In this document: in pieces, positions 25,653 to 35,230 of the stretch
How the letters are laid out: each line of letters begins with the position of its first letter
Numbering within the stretch: position 1 is the first letter of the stretch
From: Caenibacillus caldisaponilyticus
GTDB lineage: Bacteria; Bacillota; Bacilli; Bacillales; Sporolactobacillaceae
Length of the DNA stretch: 35,230 nucleotides
Reading direction: 5' to 3'
Assembly (NCBI RefSeq): GCF_002003465.1
Contig: NZ_BDDQ01000055.1
Coordinates: forward strand, 1-35,230
Notes under the pieces: model-generated
Database searches by the model: none
What the model saw: the letters and a program-made list of their open reading frames with translations, nothing else
Told to the model about the DNA's origin: nothing
Made by a program: the position numbers and the translations under genes

Positions 25653-25853
25653 GTGGCAATCCATAACAGATCGCCACAACAAATAGGTTCCCTTCACAAG
25701 TACGTAAGATATATGAAAAATCGTCCTTTTACATTTAGTGAAAGAAATGGCGTTAATGCAGATTTCTTTTGGGTGCCACGGGAAAATTTAAAGCATTATT
25801 ATGATCAGGATACAGGTTATATGGATGAAAGTGGTGAATCTTATTTAATTTGA
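25653..25853 (+). pseudogene. Spare cas3 3'-end fragment
   Basis: After the cas3 TAA the same frame continues for 66 codons. Its second half, KYVRYMKNRPF...FFWVPRENLKHYYDQDTGYM, aligns with the real Cas3 end (QEYVVSVPAKVENRPP...YYVAYNSLNEYYDPETGF). There is no ribosome binding site at GTG 25653. It is best read as the leftover 3' end of another cas3 gene or a partial tandem duplication, not a separate protein. Confidence 0.65.
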
Positions 25854-25868
25854 AATCGGGGGATCCAA

Positions 25869-26378
25869 ATGTCTTTTTCAATGGATGTTACCGGCACGCA
25901 TATCTGGTATTTTTTCATTTGCCACCGGGAGCTTTGGCTCATCATTCATCAAATCGCTGCCGATCAAGACGATGAAAATCTAGATATCGGCCGGTTCATT
26001 TCGGAACACAGGTATCAAAACGATAAAAAAGAAATCGTGATTGGAAACATTAAAGTGGATCGCGTCAGAAAACATGGGCAACAACTAATCCTCGGCGAAG
26101 TGAAAAAATCCTCTCGTTTTAAAGAAAGCGCCCGTTATCAACTGCTCTTCTATTTGGACACCCTGAAAGAGATGGGGATTGAAGCGAAAGGCGAATTGCT
26201 CTTTCCTGAGGAGCGGCGACGTGAAGTCGTTGAATGGACGCCCGAAGCGAAAGAAAAATTGGATGAGGCGATTCAAGAGATTCGCCGCATTGCCAGGCAA
26301 CCGGTCCCTCCGCCGCCCAAAAAAATCAATTTTTGCCGGAAATGTGCTTATCGCGAATATTGTTGGGCGGAGGGTTAA
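25869..26378 (+). CDS. cas4: CRISPR-associated exonuclease Cas4
   Basis: 169-aa RecB-like, iron-sulfur nuclease that trims prespacers and helps select PAM-containing ones during adaptation. Cluster cysteines are C18 (FFICHREL) and C156, C159, C165 (FCRKCAYREYC). The nuclease core has D64 in KVDRV and E77-x-K79 in LGEVKKSSR. ATG 25869 follows a GGGGGAT site. Its last base is shared with the first possible ATG of cas1. From here on codon use looks GC-richer than in cas8b-cas3. Confidence 0.93.
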   Translation: MSFSMDVTGTHIWYFFICHRELWLIIHQIAADQDDENLDIGRFISEHRYQNDKKEIVIGNIKVDRVRKHGQQLILGEVKKSSRFKESARYQLLFYLDTLKEMGIEAKGELLFPEERRREVVEWTPEAKEKLDEAIQEIRRIARQPVPPPPKKINFCRKCAYREYCWAEG

Positions 26379-26380
26379 TG

Positions 26381-27385
26381 ATGAAAAAAACATTGTATAT
26401 CTTTACGAGCGGAGAACTGAAACGAAAGGATAACAGTCTATACTTTGAATCGGAAGCCGGGCGCAAATATATTCCCGTTGAAGATACAAATGACATTTAC
26501 ATTTTTGGCGAAGTGGATGTCACAAAACGGTTTCTCGAATTTGCCGCTGCCAAAGAAATTTGCATCCATTATTTTAATCATTACGGATATTACACGGGCA
26601 CCTTTTATCCGCGGGAACATTACAATGCTGGGCATGTCATTTTAAAACAGGCGGAACACTACATAGATAAAGAAAAGCGGCTGGAACTGGCTCGAATTTT
26701 TATCGCCGGCTCCATTGCCCAGATGAGGCAGGTATTAAAATATTATCAAACGCGGGCGAAAAATGGTAAAGAAGAAATCACAGCGCTCATTGAAAAATTT
26801 AAAGAACGGACAAGTGAACTGAGCGAAGGCCATACGGTAGAAGAATTAATGGCGGTTGAAGGACATGCGAGAGAAGATTATTACAAAATGTTCGATTACA
26901 TCATTAACGACCCGGATTTCCGCTTTGAAAAGAGAAGCAAGCGCCCGCCGTTAAACCGATTGAACGCCATGATCAGTTTCGGCAATTCTTTATGTTATAC
27001 CATGGTATTAAGTGAAATATACAAAACATATCTTGATCCGCGGATAGGTTATCTGCACGCCACAAATTTTCGGAGATTTTCCTTGAATCTGGATGTCGCT
27101 GAGATTTTTAAACCAATCATGGTGGATCGTCTGATATTCATGTTAATTAATAAGAAAATGATCGGGAAAAAAGATTTTGATAAGCAGATGAACGGTATCT
27201 TGTTGACTGAATCCGGCCGCAAAAAATTTGTTGCCGAACTTGATAAAAGGATGCAAACGACCGTCAATCATCGGCATTTGGGTAAATCGGTTTCCTACCG
27301 CCGCTTGATTCGGTTAGAGTTGTATAAAATTCAAAAGCATATCTTGGGCGAAAAAACATATGAGCCCTACCGTTCCATGTGGTAG
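26381..27385 (+). CDS. cas1: CRISPR integrase Cas1
   Basis: 334-aa integrase that with Cas2 inserts new spacers next to the leader. Metal-binding residues expected for Cas1 are present: E160 in MAVEGHARE, H226 in GYLHATNF and D249 in KPIMVDRLIF. The N-terminal beta domain MKKTLYIFTSGELKRKDNSL is typical of type I-B. Start is ATG 26381 (GGAGG 7 nt upstream); ATG 26378, overlapping the cas4 stop, would add one Met and is equally possible. Confidence 0.95.
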   Translation: MKKTLYIFTSGELKRKDNSLYFESEAGRKYIPVEDTNDIYIFGEVDVTKRFLEFAAAKEICIHYFNHYGYYTGTFYPREHYNAGHVILKQAEHYIDKEKRLELARIFIAGSIAQMRQVLKYYQTRAKNGKEEITALIEKFKERTSELSEGHTVEELMAVEGHAREDYYKMFDYIINDPDFRFEKRSKRPPLNRLNAMISFGNSLCYTMVLSEIYKTYLDPRIGYLHATNFRRFSLNLDVAEIFKPIMVDRLIFMLINKKMIGKKDFDKQMNGILLTESGRKKFVAELDKRMQTTVNHRHLGKSVSYRRLIRLELYKIQKHILGEKTYEPYRSMW

Positions 27386-27393
27386 GTGATTGA

Positions 27394-27657
27394 ATGTTTG
27401 TTATTTTAGTTTATGATTTTGCGGAAAAGCGGGTAGGCAAAGCGCTAAAAATCTCGCGTAAGTATCTTAATTGGGTGCAAAATTCCGTTTTGGAAGGCGA
27501 GATTTCCGATGCGAACTATTTTAAGCTGAAAAAAGAATTGCAAGACCTGATGGATCCGGAAGAGGATTCCATTATCTTTTACACATTCCGGACACAAAAA
27601 TATTCCAAGCGGGAAGAATTTGGTGTCAAAAAAGGCGGAGATGAGAATATAATTTAA
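27394..27657 (+). CDS. cas2: Cas2
   Basis: 87-aa ferredoxin-fold partner of Cas1 in spacer integration. It begins MFVILVYDFAEKRVGKALKI with the conserved aspartate after the first strand, and ends with the SIIFYTFRTQKYSKREEFG segment. It starts 8 nt after cas1 with AGGTGA upstream. Last gene of the cas operon; the leader hairpin of array 2 lies 42 nt downstream and may terminate the operon. Confidence 0.95.
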   Translation: MFVILVYDFAEKRVGKALKISRKYLNWVQNSVLEGEISDANYFKLKKELQDLMDPEEDSIIFYTFRTQKYSKREEFGVKKGGDENII

Positions 27658-27699
27658 GAGTTTTTAGCAACAAATTGAGTTAGGGAGAAGTGGCGCATT

Positions 27700-27864
27700 G
27701 TCGTCGATCCCCAGTAGCGTCGAAAACCCCGGGGATCGACGACATTTTGCTTTTTCAACAATCCTTTATGTAGCGCGGTATTTTTGGAAATCAAAAAAAT
27801 TCATCATGAAAAAAAGGATTTTTATTCCCGATGAAGAATATTGATATATCGGCAACTTTTTGGG
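27700..27864 (+). promoter_or_regulatory. CRISPR leader of array 2
   Basis: The leader begins with a perfect 13-bp inverted repeat, GTCGTCGATCCCC (27700-27712) and GGGGATCGACGAC (27731-27743), followed by ATTTTGCTTTTT; the loop again carries GTAGCG and GAAAACCCC. The block at 27830-27853 is identical to that in leader 1 for 24 nt, and both leaders end TTTTTGGG before the first repeat. The hairpin can serve as terminator for the cas operon, while the repeat-proximal block is the likely integration and promoter signal. Confidence 0.8.
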
Positions 27865-30800
27865 GTTTTGATCTTACCTATGAGGAATTGAAACATCAAA
27901 CTCCGAAGTTCAGACATGGCCCGGGATTGGTTTTGATCTTACCTATGAGGAATTGAAACTTCGTGAATTGAATATCGACGCTGCCCATGATCGCCGTTTT
28001 GATCTTACCTATGAGGAATTGAAACTCTATTGACGGAGTGATAACATCTTGGATGAAAGACGTTTTGATCTTACCTATGAGGAATTGAAACAAGATCGTA
28101 TCAATAACGCTTTGAAGGCATTCAAAGGTTTTGATCTTACCTATGAGGAATTGAAACTCTCACGGTTGAGATTCGCCAAGGGTTCAGGACGCTCGTTTTG
28201 ATCTTACCTATGAGGAATTGAAACTCGATCGTTCTCGTCACCGCATCAGCGCCGCCTCCAATGTTTTGATCTTACCTATGAGGAATTGAAACCATATTTA
28301 GTTCGTCAAATGTATGTTTGACGTAATTAGTTTTGATCTTACCTATGAGGAATTGAAACTTGTTGACGGTTACGACGGTATTTCCGTTTGGGTTCGTGTT
28401 TTGATCTTACCTATGAGGAATTGAAACTTGCTTAATACCGACTTAATCAAGGTTCGCTATCTCGGTTTTGATCTTACCTATGAGGAATTGAAACCCGTCA
28501 CCCGATCATTTTCCAAAACAAGGGACGAAGGTTTTGATCTTACCTATGAGGAATTGAAACTTGAGATAGTAAACGTTCTCTCCGTCGCGAAACCAAGTTT
28601 TGATCTTACCTATGAGGAATTGAAACTCGGAATGGAGGCGTATGTAACGGTGAAAAACCAAAAGTTTTGATCTTACCTATGAGGAATTGAAACATCGCTA
28701 TCTCACTCGGCAATGTTAAAACAGTCATCCAGTTTTGATCTTACCTATGAGGAATTGAAACCGTACCAAACGCGAAGTCAAGCCCCATCGACAACGTAGT
28801 TTTGATCTTACCTATGAGGAATTGAAACCATTTCGTTTCAACTGCTCATGCTCACTGACTTCCAGTTTTGATCTTACCTATGAGGAATTGAAACCTGTTT
28901 TAATACTGGCTACCATAGTGTAAAATAAGAACGTTTTGATCTTACCTATGAGGAATTGAAACTCGCGACACTCCCTTCATATACAGTTTCAATTCGGTGT
29001 TTTGATCTTACCTATGAGGAATTGAAACTTTCGACAATACGCTCAATCGGTACTTTAAGTTCTTTGTTTTGATCTTACCTATGAGGAATTGAAACTTGCG
29101 ATTCGGCCGTACATGCCGGAATAGACTTCGGTCGGGTTTTGATCTTACCTATGAGGAATTGAAACTCGGCCGCCTGGTGCGATTCCGGGCGGCTGTAATT
29201 TTTGTTTTGATCTTACCTATGAGGAATTGAAACTCAAGATATTCACGTTTAAAAGATTTGAATTCCTCATCGTTTTGATCTTACCTATGAGGAATTGAAA
29301 CTGCGGCACGATATGATCCACCACCGTTGCCGGTGTCAGTTTTGATCTTACCTATGAGGAATTGAAACTTTTTAAAAATCATACTAAGTTTTGTGTTGAC
29401 ATCCGTTTTGATCTTACCTATGAGGAATTGAAACTGACCAAGCAGTTTATATCCTACACCGTCTACAGCGTTTTGATCTTACCTATGAGGAATTGAAACT
29501 GTGTACCGTCTGGTAGAATCTCTAACGATTCTTTGTGTTTTGATCTTACCTATGAGGAATTGAAACTTTGTGATTGCCGGCTGACCGTCTGTTCAAGATT
29601 GGGTTTTGATCTTACCTATGAGGAATTGAAACATAGGAACGGCTGCCATTTGCGCCTGGTCAAAGTTGTTTTGATCTTACCTATGAGGAATTGAAACTGG
29701 GTTCGTGATTGGTGAAGGCTATCGAACGCCAGAAAGTTTTGATCTTACCTATGAGGAATTGAAACTATACCGCTGATACATCGCCAACGCGTCGTCCTCG
29801 ATCGTTTTGATCTTACCTATGAGGAATTGAAACGAGGGCGCCCGACAATCGCCGGGAACGCCCCCTCCCCGTTTTGATCTTACCTATGAGGAATTGAAAC
29901 CATGACCCCTTTCAATTGCTTAATTCCAAACCGGCGAGTTTTGATCTTACCTATGAGGAATTGAAACAACGCGTCAAATTCCAAAACAATATGGCTATTT
30001 TAATTGTTTTGATCTTACCTATGAGGAATTGAAACCTAAACGACTTCGGTATACTGCGGTAGATGTTAAGGTTTTGATCTTACCTATGAGGAATTGAAAC
30101 TTGTGGTTTCGACAACGGCGGCACCGGCGAAGTTTGGATCGTTTTGATCTTACCTATGAGGAATTGAAACCATTTTCTAGTCTTGCAAACATACTGCCTA
30201 CGGCACAGTTTTGATCTTACCTATGAGGAATTGAAACATTCGAATGACCAGTTGATCAAATTTTTCCCGGAGGTTTTGATCTTACCTATGAGGAATTGAA
30301 ACCCTCCTTTCGATTGGCCTGTCTCATCAGCGACGGGAGGTTTTGATCTTACCTATGAGGAATTGAAACATTCAAACGACAACGTATATACCTGTCCAGA
30401 AACAAAGTTTTGATCTTACCTATGAGGAATTGAAACTTGCCGTTCGCAGTATAAGGCATTATGGCAATTATGGTTTTGATCTTACCTATGAGGAATTGAA
30501 ACTCTCGCCTACTGCCGCGAACACGCTTGAAATCATCGCGTTTTGATCTTACCTATGAGGAATTGAAACTTCGTCGCTTGGTGTATCTCAAAAAGCTTCC
30601 TTAGCGTTTTGATCTTACCTATGAGGAATTGAAACTTTGGCGCAGGGTTTGAAGTCATAATACGGGATAAGGTTTTGATCTTACCTATGAGGAATTGAAA
30701 CTCCACGCCGGGGGCGTACCGGGTCAATTTAGACAACCGTTTTGATCTTACCTATGAGGAATTGAAACTTTCTCCTCAAGCCAAGGTAATTCCCTATATG

Positions 30801-33800
30801 CCTTCAAGTTTTGATCTTACCTATGAGGAATTGAAACTATTCGCCCCGCGGGAGGCGATGATTTTCACTCAAGACGTTTTGATCTTACCTATGAGGAATT
30901 GAAACATGAATCGTGGAAGAGCGTTAGAATGTCGTGATCGAGGTTTTGATCTTACCTATGAGGAATTGAAACTACGCTGCTGCAACCGCTTTCCCATATT
31001 GGAGAAAGCGAGTTTTGATCTTACCTATGAGGAATTGAAACCCCCTTTCAAGTTTTGAAATAGTGAAGGCGCCGAGCGTTTTGATCTTACCTATGAGGAA
31101 TTGAAACTCCAATGCCGAGGAGAACGATCTCGGCAAGTTGTTGCGTTTTGATCTTACCTATGAGGAATTGAAACATGCTTCATTGACAACGTCTGCAATT
31201 ATCATTCAATACGTTTTGATCTTACCTATGAGGAATTGAAACTTTTTTTCTATTGCATCCTTTTGTATATCGTAGTATAGTTTTGATCTTACCTATGAGG
31301 AATTGAAACCAGGGTCAATGATAATCGGCGACGGGTACGCGTGCGTTTTGATCTTACCTATGAGGAATTGAAACTTTGCTTTCAAATTGATTTGATTTGT
31401 GAGCAACGTGTTTTGATCTTACCTATGAGGAATTGAAACTTGATTTCTCGATAGTCCGAGGCCCTGGGAGCACGTCCCGTTTTGATCTTACCTATGAGGA
31501 ATTGAAACTCGCTCTTATGCGAGCCATCTGGTAAAATTTCCAACGTTTTGATCTTACCTATGAGGAATTGAAACTTCGATTTCCAAAAAACCCGAAGGCT
31601 ACACCTACCGCGAGTTTTGATCTTACCTATGAGGAATTGAAACCTCTCTCAAACGACGAATGGACTGGTTTTTTTGATCAGGTTTTGATCTTACCTATGA
31701 GGAATTGAAACATGTCAAACATCATTGATCCGCAGTTCGCGCAAGTCGTTTTGATCTTACCTATGAGGAATTGAAACAATCTCCGGATCCCAAACACATA
31801 GATTTCATGCCCATTGTTTTGATCTTACCTATGAGGAATTGAAACACTTCGCCACCATACCAGAGATACGGTGACTCAATCGTTTTGATCTTACCTATGA
31901 GGAATTGAAACCAGAGAAAAGGTTTATGCGGTTGAGGAAATAGCTGAGTTTTGATCTTACCTATGAGGAATTGAAACAAGGCTATCCCGTCCGAGTTAGG
32001 ACCATAGATGATCGGTTTTGATCTTACCTATGAGGAATTGAAACTGCTTTTCAGCGGGAAACAGAATCGCTATTTACTTTGTTTTGATCTTACCTATGAG
32101 GAATTGAAACACTCACACTGAAAGTCTTTCGAAATTACCCAGTCTAGTTTTGATCTTACCTATGAGGAATTGAAACCCTGCTAGAAAATAAGACTGAGTT
32201 TGCGAAACTGCGTTTTGATCTTACCTATGAGGAATTGAAACCACAATCCGAGTGATAACAGAAAGTACAATCGCAATGTTTATATCTTACCTATGAGGAA
32301 TTGAAACCAGCGGCCAAGGGACTATCGGGAAGGCGGCATCAAGTGTTTATATCTTACCTATGAGGAATTGAAACGCGTCTGAACATCCGCTTTCCCATTT
32401 CGTTCCCATTGTTTATATCTTACCTATGAGGAATTGAAACATTTGTTTTCTGTTCATTCCGTACACTCCTTTCTTCATGTTTATATCTTACCTATGAGGA
32501 ATTGAAACTATTGAAGTCTCAGTTCAAGATAAAGTTTATAAATTGTTTATATCTTACCTATGAGGAATTGAAACACGTTTTCCAGTCGCTGAAATCGCCC
32601 TCTGACGCATCGTTTATATCTTACCTATGAGGAATTGAAACATTCCATCGCAAAAGGAATGACGAGCGCATCAAAAGTTTATATCTTACCTATGAGGAAT
32701 TGAAACAATATCGGACACCGTCGTACATGTCCCTAAAGTCCAGTTTATATCTTACCTATGAGGAATTGAAACTATTGAAGGTGTTTCTACAGGCCAAAAA
32801 TTTCAAACTGGTTTATATCTTACCTATGAGGAATTGAAACAATAAATGTAGATATATCAAGGGATTTGGTGTATACTGTTTATATCTTACCTATGAGGAA
32901 TTGAAACACATCACAATTACTGGCTATCTATGATTCGGCCGCGTTTATATCTTACCTATGAGGAATTGAAACAACGGGACAAGGTAACAATGCCCGATCA
33001 GACCAGGCTGTTTATATCTTACCTATGAGGAATTGAAACGCTGGACTTCGGCAGTTTTTCGTAGACAGTTCGTTGTTTATATCTTACCTATGAGGAATTG
33101 AAACTTCAATATCATGCCTCACTTCAATGACTTTCCCAATTGTTTATATCTTACCTATGAGGAATTGAAACTCGGCGCAGAATGGAGGGATGTTTGATTG
33201 AAAAAAGTTTATATCTTACCTATGAGGAATTGAAACATATGCACTACGTTCCGATAAAACTCGACAAAGTTCGGTTTATATCTTACCTATGAGGAATTGA
33301 AACTTCGTTTTGGCTCCGAGATCCTTGTTCACAATGGCTGTTTATATCTTACCTATGAGGAATTGAAACGTAATCCGTACTGATCATGGTGCTTTGTAGG
33401 CCTTGGTTTATATCTTACCTATGAGGAATTGAAACTATACGACAAACGAATGTGAACGGCCAGAACGAGACGGTTTATATCTTACCTATGAGGAATTGAA
33501 ACATGATTCCTCTCCGCCCCCAACCAGCGCTTCATTGTTTATATCTTACCTATGAGGAATTGAAACTCAAACGCGGAAATATCATATCCGACCAGAAGCG
33601 ACGTTTATATCTTACCTATGAGGAATTGAAACTTTCAACGACCAGTGGGTAACGAAATCTGATCCGCAGTTTATATCTTACCTATGAGGAATTGAAACTT
33701 ATATCCAATACGCCGAAATCGTTGAGTATTGGCAGTTTATATCTTACCTATGAGGAATTGAAACACAATAACAATTTTCGCCGGACCCGTATCGTGAACT

Positions 33801-34889
33801 CGTTTATATCTTACCTATGAGGAATTGAAACGCAAAAGGTTCCCGGCCCTTTTCCGTGATCAGTTCCAGTTTATATCTTACCTATGAGGAATTGAAACTT
33901 CAATGTGAAAGTGTGTGTGACTTTTTTCCATACACCGTTTATATCTTACCTATGAGGAATTGAAACCAGTCGATTTGTATGAACAAAGCGCGGATAGTGG
34001 CAAGTTTATATCTTACCTATGAGGAATTGAAACATCGATTTTTTCCTAAGCAATCGCATGCCTAGCAATGTTTATATCTTACCTATGAGGAATTGAAACT
34101 ACGATCTCTTTTCAGTTCTGGACGAGCGATTTCGGTTTATATCTTACCTATGAGGAATTGAAACTTCGTTTTAGCGCCGAGATCCTTATTAATTATTGCC
34201 TGTTTATATCTTACCTATGAGGAATTGAAACTCTAACCAGCGAAGAACATACCAAAAAGCTGATCGTGTTTATATCTTACCTATGAGGAATTGAAACTCA
34301 ATTTCATTCCTCATCATCCTCCTTCATGTAATGGTTTATATCTTACCTATGAGGAATTGAAACTAAGCGTGTACGACCGATCCATATTCTCGACATCGGG
34401 TTTATATCTTACCTATGAGGAATTGAAACTTTTTGATGCCATAAACATTTTCCCCTGTAATACTGTTTATATCTTACCTATGAGGAATTGAAACTTTCGA
34501 AAACCCAAAGAGCGTGGGTCATTTGGAAATCGGTTTATATCTTACCTATGAGGAATTGAAACTTCCCGGAACAAGAAGCCATTCTCCAGGAACGGTTTGA
34601 GTTTATATCTTACCTATGAGGAATTGAAACATCGATCTGACCATTGCTAAGCTCAAATCAAAATTAAGTTTATATCTTACCTATGAGGAATTGAAACTTA
34701 CTAATCTTGTACAGACCTTCATATCCCTTAATATCGTTTATATCTTACCTATGAGGAATTGAAACACAAGACCGACTGTATGATAGCCTCGATTATTAGT
34801 GTTTATATCTTACCTATGAGGAATTGAAACACGGAACAAGATGCGGAGTGGATCAAGGCTAATCGGTTTATATCTTACCTATGAGGAAT
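27865..34889 (+). CRISPR. CRISPR array 2: 106 repeats, 105 spacers
   Basis: 30-nt repeats, spaced about 66.7 nt on average, spacers 34-40 nt. Repeats 1-66 (27865 to the one at 32212) begin GTTTTGATCTTACC; repeats 67-106 (32278 to 34866) begin GTTTATATCTTACC; all end GAGGAATTGAAAC except the last, which breaks after GAGGAAT. Leader and cas2 lie on the left, so the older spacers are on the right. A repeat-internal frame encodes FQFLIGKIKT on the minus strand and produces spurious repetitive open frames. Counted by eye from each repeat start; an error of one is possible. Confidence 0.97.
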
Positions 34890-35104
34890 GGATTTAAGTC
34901 AATATTTTGGACACCAATAAGTGAAATTTAATTTTGATCTCATGCCATATTTTTCATGACATCGCTGGTCGCTTGACATGGAGCCTCTGCGGGCGTGGTG
35001 TTATGCGAAGGGCGAAAGGGGCAATGATTTCTTTCGCATGGCAAACAAGCCTGCCACACCCGCCACTCCATGTAAAGCGGATGCTTGTAAAATTGTGAAG
35101 AGCA
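34890..35104. other. Non-coding 3' end of the IS3-family element
   Basis: Stretch between the broken last CRISPR repeat and the transposase stop codon. The sequence TGGATTTAAGTCAATATTTT beginning at 34889 could be the terminal inverted repeat of the element. It also holds nested inverted repeats at 34976-35073. Confidence 0.45.
34976..35073. repeat. Nested inverted repeats (98-nt cruciform-like element)
   Basis: ACATGGAG (34976-34983) pairs with CTCCATGT (35066-35073). Inside it GCGGGCGTGG (34989-34998) pairs with CCACACCCGC (35054-35063) with one mismatch, and ATGCGAA (35003-35009) pairs with TTCGCAT (35033-35039). All three nest in register. Confidence 0.6.
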
Positions 35105-35230
35105 CTACGCTGCCCCTTTGATACTGTCTTCTGTTTCTTGTGGCGTCATATAGCCCAAGCAGCTATGAATCCGTTTCCGATTGTACCAGCCTTCTATAAA
35201 TTCGAATAAGGCTCTTCTGGCAGCTTGAAA
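35105..35230 (-). CDS. IS3-family transposase (OrfB), C-terminal 41 residues; gene runs off the window
   Basis: Minus-strand frame open from the right edge to TAG at 35105-35107. It reads FQAARRALFEFIEGWYNRKR then IHSCLGYMTPQETEDSIKGAA. This is the classic IS3/IS150-group OrfB C-terminus (FEYIE-x-WYNR-x-R-x-HS-x-LGY-x-TP). The DDE catalytic core, and so whether the element is functional, lies outside the window. Confidence 0.9.
   Translation of the reverse strand, partial: FQAARRALFEFIEGWYNRKRIHSCLGYMTPQETEDSIKGAA

Noticed and set aside
25653-25853. Independent small gene after cas3
   Set aside because: It lacks a ribosome binding site and aligns with the Cas3 C-terminus, so it is listed as a fragment.
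27896-28093. Minus-strand open frame with repeated FQFLIGKIKT units (also at 30533-30736 and 31761-31979; plus-strand LTYEELKL frames at 28428-28670 and 34291-34491)
   Set aside because: They are translations of the CRISPR repeat and its spacers, not genes.

Overview
The window looks like a Gram-positive chromosome of the order Bacillales, probably a thermophile. EcsA/EcsB, PepV, an oligopeptide transporter with a lipoprotein binding protein, strong GGAGG-type ribosome binding sites and a type I-B CRISPR system with a Geobacillus/Clostridium-like repeat all fit; the exact taxon is inference. Flanks are moderately GC-rich. The genes from cas6 to cas3 are visibly AT-richer, which suggests separate ancestry.

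Left part (1-12.8 kb): the tail of a transposase, then a sigma-54 enhancer-binding activator (PrpR-like sensor, PAS, AAA+ with GAFTGA), murB on the minus strand, a bicupin oxalate decarboxylase broken by three lesions, and a divergent peptide-use locus: dipeptidase pepV (minus) and oppA-oppB-oppC (plus). The pepV/oppA intergenic region carries a -24/-12 promoter facing each gene, with correct GG-N10-GC spacing, and an inverted repeat between them at typical enhancer distance. The activator about 5 kb away is the obvious candidate controller. A class-3 (R. etli-type) asparaginase follows.

Middle (13.4-18.7 kb): CRISPR array 1 (11 repeats, leader on its left), a decayed repeat, a broken GH25 lysozyme, two tandem DUF1801 genes, a three-repeat degenerate array remnant, and the ecsA-ecsB ABC operon.

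Right part (18.8-35.2 kb): a complete type I-B operon in the order cas6-cas8b-cas7-cas5-cas3-cas4-cas1-cas2, then array 2 with 106 repeats and 105 spacers, and finally the 3' end of an IS3-family transposase. A spare cas3 3' end lies between cas3 and cas4. The arrays record repeat evolution: array 2 switches from a GTTTATATC-type to a GTTTTGATC-type repeat toward the leader, and array 1 switches from GTTTTGATC to a 28-nt GTTGATC form. Both arrays share a leader with a 13-bp inverted repeat and a 24-nt block identical in both. Some spacers are shared between arrays or target homologous phage genes.
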